From positions 3,850,402-3,914,401 of the forward strand of contig SSBO01000007.1 in the NCBI GenBank assembly GCA_005281725.1: a DNA stretch of 64,000 bases, written 5' to 3'. Numbering within the stretch: the first letter of the stretch is position 1; each line of letters starts with the position of its first letter. The translations under genes and the position numbers were made by a program. The DNA comes from Wuchereria bancrofti (lineage: Eukaryota; Nematoda; Chromadorea; Rhabditida; Onchocercidae). Below, one piece after another: positions 49,879 through 63,071 of this stretch. The notes beneath the pieces are model-generated. The model searched no databases. It saw only the letters and a list, made by a program, of their open reading frames with translations, and was not told the origin of the DNA.

Positions 49879-52800
49879 ATGAATGTTGAGGTGACAAGTC
49901 TACAAACCAATGTGGATAATTTGTGGCATTGTTTACATGCCTTATTAAAACGTATTGAGCAGTTAGAAGGTATCGCCAATTCGAATACAGAACATAAATC
50001 TTCTATCAATAATATCTCAAAAAGAATCAATGGTATTACTGATGATTTAATGTCATTTAACATCAAAGAGAGACATAATGAGGATCCAGATGTGAAGGTT
50101 AGCTTTCCCTTGGAAATTTCCAAAATATTATTTACTCTATGATCCTCTATCAAAAAAGCAGCACTAAATCTTATCATAAAAACTTTGCAAATATTGATCA
50201 GTTTTTGTCAAATTTCATAAGTGGGTGAGATTGTCCTGTGTCGTTATGATAGACGATTATATTGTTTGATTTACATTTTAGGCGAAGATTTAATAACAGA
50301 ATCTTCTTAAAATTTGACAAAAATCACACATCTGTCTGTATTTTGTATTGAGTTCAACTCTTGTTGTTGCAGGATGTACCTCTCTTCCTTCTTTGAAAAT
50401 ATGTTTTTTTTTTTTCATTAATTTTAAAGTTAAAAATTCCCACAAACATTTCACCACCGTCAATATACTGCGTATTTTTCTGTTTTTTTTTTTTTATTAT
50501 TAAATATTTAGTAAAGAAGATGAGGTCACTTGGCTTAACTAGAATACAGGAAAACAGTATTTGCTAAACTTAACCATCCTAGGAACGTTCAATGAGAAAA
50601 AACCGAATTACAGTTCTAATCTGACCTGTTCTATCACATCTCCTACAAAAGCATCCAGTCTTCTCTGATTCCAGGCCTACTACTATCTGCTCCAAGGCAC
50701 CTGTGTAAGCTCTTTCCACTCATCACTCCATGTTTTATTTATTTTCTCATCCCACCACCCATCTCCAATCGTAAAGACAATTCTTGTGAGTCTGTGTGTT
50801 TGTGTGTCGCAGTTCGATGCATCATCTTAAACAAATCTCAATTGCTTCTTGAAGATTCTGAAATAAACACGCATGCAAACACATATACATACAGAAACAT
50901 ACATACATTCATATATACATACATGCATGTACAGAACAGCACGAGTCCACCACATTTCAGAAGTTTCGGGATACATAAGCACTGCGACGGATCCTTTTTG
51001 AATGATCACTTTGCTCAGTCAAAATCCGATTTGTCGTAGAACCGTTCCGCTACAAAGACAGACAGTGACAATGGTAAATGTCATTGCTGCGTCTGCGGTA
51101 GAAATATTCTGTTATGGCTGACACAGGCGAGAAATGTTTTGCTTTTCTTCCTCTTCCTTTACTCATCACGTAGTTCATTTCTCCGAATTCTATCCCATGA
51201 ATGTTCTAGGCGTCAAATTTTCTGTTTTGAATTATGGATCCATCATTAGGGCTGCCTCTACAGCACATCATTTGGTGATAGTGCATAAGCAACCTTTGAA
51301 TGAAAGAAACTTGAAGTGCAACCTGTAACCTGCATTGCATTGATAGTTAAGGAATAGTTCAAGTCGGCTAAAACGATACATGACTTGCTTGAAGCAGGAA
51401 AAAAGCTGTACCAATACCAAGGAAGAAAAACAGATGCCCTGGAAATTTTGTTTTCTTTTTAAAAACCATAAAAATTTTCTTTTTGGATACGGAAGTACCA
51501 AACATTAACCAGTAATCCATAATGAGATAAATAAAGTGACTGAAGAAACCTACATGAATTCACTATCTATCCAACACTGAAGGGAAGAAATTCGGAAGAG
51601 TATGTGTAACTTTGTCGGAAAATCGCAGATAAATTTGAACAAATGAATCATTTAGTCATTTTGTGGCAAAATTAATTGTCATCTAAATCGATGAATTATT
51701 GATTCTTCCGAATCTATTCTTCCGAATTGTATTTCCATCATTAATTTCTTGCAGAATACAGCGGTATTTCATTTCAGGAAAGTGCAATGTTAGTCGATTT
51801 CAGTGACATTCAGGCTGTGTTATTTTTTATAAAATAGGACAGGCATTTCATTAAAGATATCAGTGAATCAACTTGAATACTTGAAGGATGACAATAACCG
51901 TTCGTAAAAATACAAGAAATAGATGAAATGGAATGGCGAAATGTATCCTAACATGGCCAGAACATTTCTATTTGGCTCATTGTTTATTCCAGTCTCAACA
52001 GAAAATCAACTGATCTTTCTAAAATTAACTGACTTTTGTTACAGAAACAATTTACCCAATTTGTTTTTCATCTCAAATTGGAATATACAGACCATTTGTC
52101 ATTTCCATCATTTTTCTTCATATTTATTCAAGCAGGGTTAATTGAAAGATAAAATCAAAAAATAAAGTTTGAAAATTTTGTCGCAATTAAACTTTGAAAA
52201 TCTATAATATAAATTTTTAATATGCAATTTATTCAAAATTTAGGTGGTTTGTAAAGAAACGTTGACAGAAGATCCGAAAACGGGTATTAAGAAGCGTACA
52301 GTGGTAACAGAAAGAGTAGTTACAACCAAAGCATTCCACGTCATACCGATCAATGATGATTTTGATCAGTCAGTCACGACGATTAATGAAACCGCAGAAC
52401 TTCATGCTGATAAATCTAAAATGTTTAATACAACGAAATTAATTTATAAAGATGCTGAAATATCATCTGCTTTATCATCTGAAATGTCAATTCCAATGAC
52501 TACGAGAATCATAGAGCTTAGTCAAAATCCATTCCATGAAATTGACTACGATCGAGTTGCCAATCTGATCATTATTACCCGAGTGAAGCCTGATTCTGTC
52601 GCTAAAGTATTCTTTTATTAATATCGGTTTCATGTACCTGTTAAGTAGTGTGGTAGCTCAGTGGTGTTAGCAATCCTTTTATGAAAAATAATGGTAGCAT
52701 AAAATACTGGATAAAAGAGTATGACTTCTGCAGTTATCACTCGTAAATATTGATAGCTTATAAGCTAGAATTACAAATATATAAGAGTTTGACATTAAAT

Positions 52801-55033
52801 TGAAATCCTTCAAAGCTAGTGCAAGAAGTTATATCAAATTTGTTTTAGTTTGATATCGATCCTTAAACTATCAATCGTTTCTTAAACGCAGCCGTAGTAA
52901 TTAATGCTTATTGAAATTTGATAGAAAATTCGTGTGGGCGATGCAATCATTGAAATTAATGGAGTACCTGTCGCCGAAATCAAGAAGTTAACGGAGTTGA
53001 ATGGTAGAATAATGCTAAAAATGATGCCGACACCTCTGCATCAAGGGCCATCAGTAAGTATACATTTGTTTAGATCTGGAAACTTAATTGCTTAAAAAAA
53101 AAAACTAAAAGGTGTTCTTCATTCCAAATTTAGATTTATTATCGTGCGATATTGGATTATGATGGTCCACACGATAGTCGTGTATCAGTTAATTTCAATG
53201 TTTTGAATTTGAAGAAAGGTGATGTTATCCAAGTATTCAGTAAGGATTCTAATTGGATTCAGGTCACGGATTTGAATATTTTGATAATGCGATTTTCATC
53301 ATTTATTTAAACTACTCATTATCACTCCTACATCTAAGCTATGAGAATTTTGTTTTGTTGAAGTGAATTTGAGATTTATTTAGATATCTTCTCTCGTTTC
53401 CAATTTGGAGCAGATCTGATGTCTAGATGGACATACAAAAAGAATAATATACCGTAATGAATAAGGGATAAGTCAAACTTGACAAAATCATACGTATGAT
53501 TTGGAAGCAAAGGACAAATCAATCAAATTTTAAAAAATTTTTGAAGTTTTGCAGGGACGGAAAGTGAATGATTTAAACGAAACAGGGTTGTGTCCGGTGA
53601 GTATAATTGGTGAGCAGGTCTCAATGCTTTCCCCATTCGGTCGGCGAGTTTTGGTACTATTGGGTGTTCCAGGTGTCGGACGCAGAACTCTCAAAACAAT
53701 GCTTTTGAGCCATTTGCCTCAATATTTCACATCTGCCACTCCTTGTAAGCTAACTAAACTAGTTCATCACTACCACTGTAAAGATTATTTAATTAATAAG
53801 TAAAATACTCATGCATGTCTAATTATCTAAATTAGGGTCATTCTAAAGAGCTTCTGCAAAGCGAGTGAGTGTAGAACTTTTAAAACCAGCTTCATTCTTT
53901 ATAATGTGAAACTAAGTGAACAATTAACATTGGCGCTTTTGTAGCATACAGCTGTGCAGCTAAAAAGTACAACTTTTTCCTAATGATTTTTACTACCACT
54001 AACATTACAATGAGCTTTGCTTAGAAATTCTTCAGATACATCGAGAGTTCCAAAACCTAACGAGTTGGAAGGTCGCGAATATTATTTCCGAACGAAGGAA
54101 GAAATGTTAGAGAGGATTCGGGCTGGTGATATGATCGAATGGGGTGAACTAGATAAACAACTTTATGGCACTAGGTCTCTACATTATCCTCTTCCTTGCA
54201 CGCATTTATTTCATCTAATATTTGTTATTTTGAAGTGAACTACAGTCTTTTATGGAAAACAACGGAGAAGGATGAGATAATATTTCCGGACAAATTCATT
54301 AGATGTTTCAGAACTGAAACTTTCCTATAGTTTCTTTTATTCTATTGCTCAAATCATGTTGCAGTTTGGAGACAGTACGAAGTTGTATCCGAAGCGGACG
54401 GGTTTGTTTGTTAGATTGTGGGCCACAAGCTTTGCAACATTTATACAATGCCGAATTTATGCCACTTGTTGTGTTAATCGCTCCTCCGGAAACTGACGAC
54501 TTTCGACAAATGAATAGGCTTCGACTACAACCTTACACCGAAGAGCAGATAGAAACTTATATTCGGGAAAATAAGAGACTGATGGAGAGCAGTTATGCCA
54601 AAATGTTTGATATTGTTTTGGTGAACAAAAACTTGGACACCACTTTTAAAAGGTCCTTCCTTTCTTGTTTATTGTGCTATGTTACGCAGCCCAAAGTTCC
54701 TTTTACAACAGTTTCTTAAAAGACGTTGCAGTCTGAAAAGAGTACGAAGTTTTATAGTTTACGTGTGATTGAGATACCATTTCGGTTCAGAGGCCATTCA
54801 ATATATTTATTCTCTTTGACTGATTTTGTATGGCAGGACACTTTGAATTATTGAAGTCTATCTGGACTGAAAAGTGAGTCAAAGGATGTGAGAAGATATT
54901 CAGGTTATTCCTAAATTTTACAGTTAAGGAATATTGGAAGTTTATGAAATATAATTTTAGGCTTATGGAGATTTTGAATGAATTGAGAAATGAAGTGCAA
55001 TGGGTACCAGAGGCTTGGCTGCGTCGGAAATGA
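49879..55033 (+). CDS. MAGUK scaffold, PDZ-SH3-guanylate-kinase-like (MPP type)
   Basis: Exons 49879-50097, 52244-52606, 52925-53053, 53134-53262, 53555-53744, 54036-54174, 54365-54652, 54961-55033; 509 aa. Residues 1-73 look coiled-coil-like, with no clear L27. A PDZ lies near 160-225 (VGDAIIEINGVPVAEI). An SH3 starts near 238 (YYRAILDYD, LKKGDVIQVFSKDSNW). The GK domain runs from about 308 to the end, with GREYYFRTKEEM, GDMIEWGELDKQLYGTS and a closing QWVPEAW. Its P-loop is GVPGVGRR, with the kinase lysine replaced by Arg, so it is a binding module as in other MAGUKs. MPP proteins scaffold junction or synaptic complexes under the membrane. Exon 1 is joined across a 2.1-kb intron on phase alone; additional 5' exons are possible. 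I cannot tell which worm magu gene it matches. Confidence 0.88.
50876..50935. repeat. CATA-rich simple repeat
   Basis: A degenerate (CATA)n tract with ATAC and CATG variants in the first intron of the MAGUK gene. Nearby, the same intron holds two long T-runs (50405-50418 and about 50483-50494). Confidence 0.75.
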
Positions 55034-56044
55034 ATAGTCTTTTTTTTGAATTGAATTTAATCTCTTTTTCGCTTCTACATATCACTTTAAAAATTAAAGA
55101 GTTAAGTTTTCAGTGATGATTGTTGGAATGTGTCGTGCAATACGAATTACACCAATTTCTAATTCGTGAGATGGACGTTAATATATTTTGAACCGGCAAA
55201 CTATATTTTTTCAAAAGATAATGGAACTTTAAATTAGATCATCTGCTGCTATGATTAGTCGCTTTATTTTGCCTCTTTATTCTCCCTTAATATTTTGATT
55301 TATTCATACTTGTGTTAACATATCATCAGTTCAACGATTTATTTTTGCCAACGATTTCTATCTCATGTATATCAGTTCCTAACTGAAATTACTTCTCTAT
55401 AGGTGAAGGAGGAATGAGTGAAAGACTGATATGAGTGATTTGTACGACATTAACTTTTTTTTATAAAAATTGTTGCCCAAACTTTGATCTGTGGGAAATT
55501 TTCATCCTTATACCAGCTTTCTACTTGTTAGATGTTTGGATTAAGGTTGAAGATACAGTATATCATTCAGTTTTTAAAATTAAAGCTGAAGTCACAACTG
55601 TAGAAATCCAAATATTTTTTTCTCTCTCGATACTTTACAAAGTTAAGTAAGATTTTTAAAAATTTGGGGAAGAAATTCTCCTTCTGTGTTACATTTATTC
55701 TGTTCCTTTTATCTCAGCAATTACGCTCCATAAGAAATGTGACAATCAAAATGCGGATTAAGTAATATTTGTGTGTTGTTTATTCGCTACTTTTACAATA
55801 ACGAAATGTAGTTTAGATGATCGAGTTGACGTTGAGTCACTGCGTGGCTGCTCATCGTAAAGATGAACACGACGATTAGCTATTTATATAGATCGTAATC
55901 CTGAAGGTAGCTCTTTATAGATATGCAATCCTGAAGTATTACTGAAAAAATACCACGCTTCTAATCATCGGTTTGAAAAAAATGAAGTACTAAGAAGGTT
56001 ATGCAACACTTCTGCTTTTTGCTGTTATCTAGCTGGGCAAGTAG

Positions 56045-56066
56045 TTTTTTTTTTTTTTTTTTTTTT
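56045..56066. repeat. 22-base poly(T) run
   Basis: Twenty-two consecutive T, the longest homopolymer in the window. It could be the reverse-strand tail of an old retroposed sequence, but no matching body or target-site duplication is evident. Confidence 0.8.
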
Positions 56067-56542
56067 ATATACACAACCCAATTAGCGGCTGTAAATATCC
56101 TATGGAAGGGCTTATTAGTTCATAATTCCTGCTGTCTAGGACACTTTGTATGACATGTGGGCAAGTCAATTGAGGCACTCATTTGATTCGTCGAAGTTTT
56201 CGACTGAAAGTAGTGCTTCATGTAAAATGAAACAGATAGAAACAGTCTAATGAAACTTTAAGCACCCATACTTCTAATTCATGGAGTCTGTCTTCCCTAA
56301 CACTCAGACAGTAGTGATACATCATTGTTGCCCGACGACAGCTGACTTTTAGACAATTAATTAATTGTAGGTTACAAGTTCGACCATGGTTTACCAGAAA
56401 GTTTAATGTTGTAACCACATGTCTTTCCTTCGTCTGATTGAGTCTAAGTGCAGAGCGTGACCTCACCCATGTTTCGGCTGCTCTGGTTTATTCCGGAACA
56501 CCCTAACGCCGGGAAGACTGAAGTAATATAATAATGTGACCT

Positions 56543-56601
56543 AACGAATAACAACCTCTAATTAACATTTAAAACATTGTTAATGCAGAGGTTGTTAACG
56601 T
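56543..56601. repeat. imperfect inverted repeat, possible hairpin
   Basis: TAACAACCTCTAATTAACA (56549-56567) pairs with 56578-56597 except for one small asymmetry, leaving a loop of about 10 bases. Skipping a 2-base bulge, AACG/CGTT extends the stem. A stem of about 22 pairs with a 10-nt loop could be a structured RNA or the fold-back of a small terminal-inverted-repeat element. Confidence 0.45.
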
Positions 56602-57910
56602 TGCCCTTGAGATCGAAATCCAGTTTATGACTTCCCTACTCCCGCATATAAGAACCCCTTACTCAAAGCTTATAAAATTATAATGTAATGTTTTACTCTT
56701 ATATACCATGTACTCCCGGCAGAAATAACACCATTCCCATGAATATTGCTTCATCCTTGAATACTGAGCTGCTTGAAATACCTGAGTTTTAGATTGTAGG
56801 TTACTTGGAAGCATCCCGACAGTGAAGAAGGAAAACTTGTTAGAGATGCATGAAAGGATACCGTTAAAAGGAATCTTCGGGAAACAGAAGGGGAAAATGT
56901 GGAAGTCTCTCTATTACAATCTCACTTCCCAAGAATAAACGTGATGCGATACTACAGTTTTTAAAGTTCTAAAACACTAAGAAAACATCTTGAAAAATGC
57001 CACTTCTTGTATACTGCAGATACCAATAAACAAGCATATCACAAATGTCCAGAATACGCTCGCAAAAATAAATATTGCGATAGATGACCCTTGAATTTCC
57101 AATCAGAGTCACCTTGATAGCTTAAAGCAATATCACGCACTAAAAAGTTAATGATTTCCATAAATTCTTCACTTTTATAAATTTATCAAGAGGACTCCGA
57201 AATAACGAAACTGTTGTACAAGGCAAGTCAGGGAGAACAAGAAATAAAAATACTTTTGGAAATGCCATCATATTCGCACTCAACAAAAGAGAGTGAAGAA
57301 AATTAAAAGCTCATATCTTTTAACATGTACCAAGTGCTAGCATGTTAATAGCATTAAACAAAAACATGCCATTTCCAGGAATAAATTTAAGGCGCAAAAA
57401 AAGGTATTGGATATGTAATGAAAACACGCATTAAGGGAATAAGCAATGTAATATTATAGATGATAACGATTGTTTATTTAGAGCACGAAGAACTAATGTT
57501 AATGTATTGGTATTCTGTTTGATTGTTTAATGTTAGGACGAAATTCTTTAAAAAAGAGATTTGGGGATAATATTTGTATTCAAATATGTAAGGAAATAAT
57601 CGACTAAAAAAATCAAAGAATCTGTTAGCTCGATGAAAATCGTATACGAGAATAACACCGAGAAAATAAAAAGCTGTAATAGTATACCGCTACTGAAGGA
57701 TAATTAAATTTTAAATCTATTTTAATGTTCACAACAACTGATTTGTTTTGTTCATAACAACGTTACTTTCTCCTAAAACTCCAAAAATCTCGAGATCTTT
57801 CAGGAATTTACACACGAGCTTAAATTACAAACTCCTTCCAGATGATAAAATCAGTAAACTATAGCACAATCAAGGAAAAAAAGATTTGTAGCAGAAGGAC
57901 CCGAATAAAT

Positions 57911-60900
57911 TTATATAGTGGTCGCTGTTGTTGCTGTGGGTGACTCGTTATTTTGCGACCCGTCTTCGTCTCTTTCATGGTCAACCTGATTCAGCACTAA
58001 AATGAGCAAATAATGAATTGAATATATGAATAAACAAATACAACAGATGAGAAATGTCTAGATCCGCAGCTTAACTGTAATTAGATGTTAACTGCAATAA
58101 TAATATATTAAAAAAGATGATACTACAATAGATCAGTGAGAAGGGAAGTGAAAGTAATTATATAATTTTGACAAGAAGGCGTACCAGAGTGAAACTTTTA
58201 TCTTACAGGTCAATTATCAGTCGGCATACAGCTTAAATTGGGATAGTTTTTCAAAAACGAACAAAAGTGTACACGACCAATGATAAAAAAGGATAAAACA
58301 GAAAAATGAAAAACTACTTATACCAATTGCAGTAGAAGTAACAGCGTTATTAAATGCAATAATTGAATGGTTTTGTGACGAGTTTGACTGACCTGTACAA
58401 GGCGAAAATGGATTAATTTTGTACATAAAGCACAAGTTACATACACGAACCTGAAATGTAGATATATATGAAAACATTTTTTCATAAAAATTCTAAATTA
58501 CAAAGGCACTTAAACGTAATATAAAAAGTGGTATATTACATGAAAAATCCGATAAAGAATGATTAAAAGATAATCTCATCTTATATATAAAAGATAATTT
58601 CCTATTCCTATTTTGACAGCATTAGCAATAATATAATAACAAACAAGATAATCATAACAGGAAATAAAAACAACAGCTTAAATTGGGATAGTTTTTCAAG
58701 AAAGAACAAAAGTGTACAATTTAATGGCCAATGATAAAAAAAATAAAAGAATAAAAAATAATGCTTCTACAAATATGAAGGAACCATTACTTTTCTATCG
58801 TAACCCAATTCGGGAAGCGGTAAGGAGTTGGCGGAACAACGTGAGCAAAAGATTCTCCCGCAATTGCGGCAATGATGACGACGTCGGACCAGTGTAAATT
58901 GCGCACTACAAGCCGTGCACTGTTCGCAGTCACTATCTGGTACCCAACGAACACCTACAGAAAATAAAAGACCAATTTTGGTTTCCATCCCTTGTAAATG
59001 TTACACTTGAAGACCAAATAAATGAAAAAGAAAACAAAAACTAACCGATAAGAGAAGGTAGAGGAAGTGCTTCCTGAACTTCTAGACCCATTTCCTCCTC
59101 ATTCTCTGGATTTGTCGCTGTTTTTCCGGATATCTGAAACACAGTATGCAATATATATACCTACTCACAAGTACCCAACTAACACCAGTGGACGAATTAA
59201 TGACGAAAAGTTTTCAAAGATCCGCTTATCTTCTAAATAAACAATTTGCAAACCAGCGAATGAGATTATGAGTAAAACCACCCTTTTCCAATTAGTTTTT
59301 TGATGAAATTTCGAGACAACAAGTAAGTAAATTCACATGACATATGACACGTCCATGATAATGAAAAAAGTAGTTTTAAGGACAGATAAATTCAAACACG
59401 AATAAAAACAAGCCTCAAAGACTGGCACAACATCGTTCGGCTGCAAAATCATCTTTAATACACGTCGTAAATCAGTGGGGTAATTTGTTTGCAACTGATC
59501 AGCAACGCCGCATATGCAAACAAATAAACGATGTATCAGATCGGCAGAAGAACGAAATCGGGCACGCAAGCGATGAGGGTCCGGCGGACGAGTCATACTG
59601 TAAAGAATTTCATTTATTAAATCACTGAAGAAATCAATTATACTGTCACTTATCATAAAAATCCATCAGAAACACTCAAGTTCTTACGACCATTTCTCAG
59701 TCAAACACAGGCTCGTCCTTTTAAACTCTAACCAAGAAATTCCATGATTTCTGATCAAACAACAACCTAGATCATAACACTCTAACTTACATCAGAAGGT
59801 CTAATTTCGAAGAATTCTCGGTACTGCTACTTTCACTACTGCCTTTGAGACGGATTGGCGATAATATCCTATATGCAAATGTATTTGTATGGCATAAGGA
59901 ACCGGAAGCGCTGGGTACGTCACAGTCACCATCATCTGAGGAATTTGAGCCCGAAGAGCCATTCGGTCTACAAAAAAAGCAAGAACAAAGTTAATCAATT
60001 TCTATTTGAAGCTTAATAAGAAAAACTATAGAAATAATGGTGATATCACTAAAGTAGCGTCACAATTTAGTGAGTTAACGTTGTGTAAAACATGGAGATT
60101 GGCTTGTTAAAATGATCACCAAAATGTATGTGGACATGGAGAACGACGAATAAAAGTGATATGAAATCACGAAAAAATCCTCAAAATAAACTAGTGAAAA
60201 CGATCGCTAAAAGAAATGAGTAGCGAAAATAAATAAATTAAAAAAAATACAAATAAGAATTACAGCGAAATAAAAGAAAAAATACTTTTCCCAAAACCTT
60301 TTCCAAAATAATTTATCAGCTTGGTAAAATAAAAACGAACTTAATTTTTTAAAGGATTCACTATTCCAACTACATTTACTTATTTATTATTTATTTAATC
60401 ATTTCCGCTGATCCATTTCTATTAACATCTGAGAAAACGATAACCTTGATGCAAGTAATTGATGTGTTCATTCCTAATCATGAACAGATGAATTAACGAA
60501 CAAGCAGAGCACCGAAAGCATCAAATTACTAATAATCTCATCTTCTTTACAAGTACACTAAATTACAGTGTGCTATCGTTATGATGATTTCATTGCAAAT
60601 CATCAAGTATTACACTAGTATTTTATTTCCCTCTAGACCAGTCTTTCGAATTCCTTTCAGCAAAGTAAAAACTTTGTTATCCTTTTCTAATAATTAATAA
60701 TTAAATTCTTACTGTAAATTTTGCGCTTCTAAAATCCTTCCAGTTCCTTTTCCAGTACTTTTCAAGTGAAAATTTGCTACAGTCAGTGCTTCCACGACAC
60801 TATCTTCACCTGGAAGAGCTAAATAAAAGAAAAAGCTTTAGTAATTTAAATAAAAAAAATTGAAAACAAGTACCAATAGTCTGCCAGCACTGATAAATGC

Positions 60901-63071
60901 CAGTAAACGTCGGAGGTAGATAATTAGGACATTCCATATTGAATCTGTGCACACCTTCCCAACAAATTAATACAGTAAATAGTGTTAGGGCGTACCAAAT
61001 TTAACTTGTGTTTCACCGGTACACAGAGCTTTCTCAACACGACGTAATTCATGCAAGTTCAAAATACGCAACAGGTCACGAATTTTCACCAACAGACTAT
61101 GAAATGAGCGAAACATATCGGATAATGTTTCAGGATTCGCATCCACATTCAGTGCCCCTTCCGGAAAATACAAAAGACCGCTGCAAAACAATTTCTTTCA
61201 ACAATTCTCAGAGATAAATTTAAGATAACATTAGCACTCTGTAAAGAATTCGTTAGTTAATTAGTCTTTTCAATCTAATAGAAAAAGAAAATGAAAATTA
61301 AAAAGCAGAACATACCAAACAATGGCTAAACGTGGGACAGCAATCATCACAATAGGATCACAATCATCGATCTGATCCTGCGTTAGATAATCTAACCTAA
61401 GAGCTCTGCAAGCAACATAATTAAAGTAATCATATAAGTAGTAAGATGTAAAGTTTCAAAAGAAACGAGCATATGCTGTAATATTTATTTCATTTGCATC
61501 ATAACTGGAATTTTAAAAAGTGCAAAGATGCCTCGAAATCTCAAGAACTGAAGTTTTGGAGTATAAACTGAGTGCTCATGTCATTTTCAAACATTTGTAA
61601 ATGAGGTTTTGAACAGTAACAAACCTATCTAATGTTTCCGAAAATAAAACAGCAATATCCAGCTGACAATCGTATTCTCTCACACTCTTCACTGGAACCA
61701 TTGCACTTACATAACTGAAATACTCCTGTAGACTGATTATTTGAAGCTGTTAATTAAATCGACATTACAAGAACTCGAAAAATTAAACAAGTATTTTATA
61801 AACTTGACAAAAAAAAATAGATTTTCGAAACAAAAATGACGCTAAATTCTACATGAGCCTAATTTCTTAGAATATAAGATATCCCGTAAAACATTTATGG
61901 CAACAAAACATGAAGGCATCTATGTATTATTCATGTCGTGCAAAAAAACTTCTCTTGAAAAAAAGAAAAAAAATTTTTAAATACATTTCTGAGATGCCTA
62001 TCTTCCACAAAAAGAAAAATATATTTTAAAAATACCCATCTCCCACAATTTAATTAGTGCTTTTATGTTTCGTCGCTGTAAACTGACTCCATTCACTAAC
62101 TTCAGTTCAAATTCCGCAAAAAGATGATCGAAATGCTTTAAACTTCTCTTCACTTTATCGCTATAATGTGTTGGATCTCTAAGAGATTGATCTTTCAGCA
62201 AATCGCGCAAAGTATCCAAATGTTTCGTTAACGCACGAGCCATTGGTCTTATGGCTTCTGATTCTACTTCATGATCAATTATGTTTGATCCTGCCGTAAG
62301 GCACTGAAATGAAACGTCTATTAGTGCCACTTCCAGTAGCAGTCTAATTATTTTCATCTAGTAGTATTCATATATTTATTAAATGAATACATTATTCATA
62401 TATTTATCAAATGAATACATAAATATATAATGTATTTGGAAGTATCAAGATCAAAAAAAACAAAAAAAGAATCAAAAAATATGGATCATAAGCTACTGGG
62501 AAAATACAACCAATTACAAGTATAATTAATTTTGTCTAAAAACATTTGCCTCAGCGCCAAACCAAAGTTGTCCGGGTAAATTGTCATGCATGATCTCTTC
62601 TGGAAACTTCACGCGGTAATCACGACAGGCACGATCTGATTCACGTGGAAATACTTGCTGTATCATTTCTGCTGTAACAAAGCTAAAGTGAATATCTTTC
62701 GAAAATAGTCTCTGAATCTTAAACTAGTAGCTCTAATATCTCAATTTAATCCCATCGGTTTTAGAATAGAAACACCTTTTTTAGAGATGAAGTACTTAAC
62801 AGATAAATGAAGAATGCTCAACATAATGCCCCTGACCTTGTTCACTTGCTAGAGTGTTTAAAGACGAAAAGAACGATAAACTGACAAATTATATGCAACA
62901 GACGATCCTGTGCTTGCCTCAATTTGTTAACTAGATGGCTACAACGCTCTGGGTCACGACGTCCATCAAATGAATCTAATTCGTTGGCCACTGCATTCAG
63001 TGCCTCGTCTGCATAGTAAAATTTCGCCAGTGGATTCCAGTCGTCCACACGAGGCTTGTTGACCAGCTTAC
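57911..63071 (-). CDS. lst-2: LST-2/ZFYVE28 FYVE-domain regulator of EGFR signalling (first exon unresolved)
   Basis: Exons in gene order: 63071-62886, 62671-62550, 62303-62101, 61714-61625, 61405-61316, 61180-60996, 60954-60874, 60818-60713, 59967-59791, 59597-59414, 59133-59046, 58954-58791, 58450-58324, 57996-57911; about 630 aa. The N-terminal LST-2 region is strong: [75 protein letters not shown] lies mid-protein. The FYVE finger near the C-terminus has [16 protein letters not shown] and RVCNLC, so it should bind PI3P on endosomes. Worm LST-2 and human ZFYVE28 promote EGFR down-regulation. The middle is Ser-rich ([13 protein letters not shown]). The intron 62304-62549 has a GC donor. Exon 10 may instead end at 59423. 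The last exon, [10 protein letters not shown] to a stop, is poorly conserved. Confidence 0.93.
58228..58755. repeat. direct repeat flanking the penultimate lst-2 exon
   Basis: About 58228-58300 and 58673-58755 share ACAGCTTAAATTGGGATAGT, then TTTTCAA, GAACAAAAGTGTACA and CCAATGATAAAAAA. A small insertion in the second copy separates the last two blocks. The copies are 445 bp apart, one in each intron around the exon 58450-58324. This looks like a duplication in which only the intronic halves remain recognisable, or a repeat inserted twice. Confidence 0.8.
62304..62549 (-). other. probable GC-AG intron in lst-2
   Basis: Conservation around LWFGAE then CLTAGSN places the exon end at GAG|GCAAAT on the minus strand. 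That is a GC donor. A GT six bases downstream is in frame and would insert Ala-Asn between Glu and Cys. The human protein reads FGAECLAAGS without an insertion, which favours GC. The acceptor is TTTCATTTCAG. Confidence 0.6.
62365..62420. repeat. two-copy 28-bp tandem repeat
   Basis: 62365-62392 and 62393-62420 are identical except for one base (TTATTAAATG versus TTATCAAATG). They lie in the lst-2 intron 62304-62549 and consist of TATTCATATATTTAT followed by AAATGAATACAT. Confidence 0.9.

Larger units (their letters stand above)
55034..57910. other. intergenic region between convergent genes
   Basis: This is the shared 3' side of the MAGUK (+) and lst-2 (-). No gene is recognised. An 82-codon minus frame at 56466-56218 has no start context or splice partners. 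The region holds a 22-base T-run and an inverted repeat, listed separately. Confidence 0.55.

Noticed and set aside
52644..52710. TAGCTCAGTGGT resembles a tRNA A box
   Set aside because: No B box (GGTTCRANNCC) follows within tRNA distance and no cloverleaf can be drawn.
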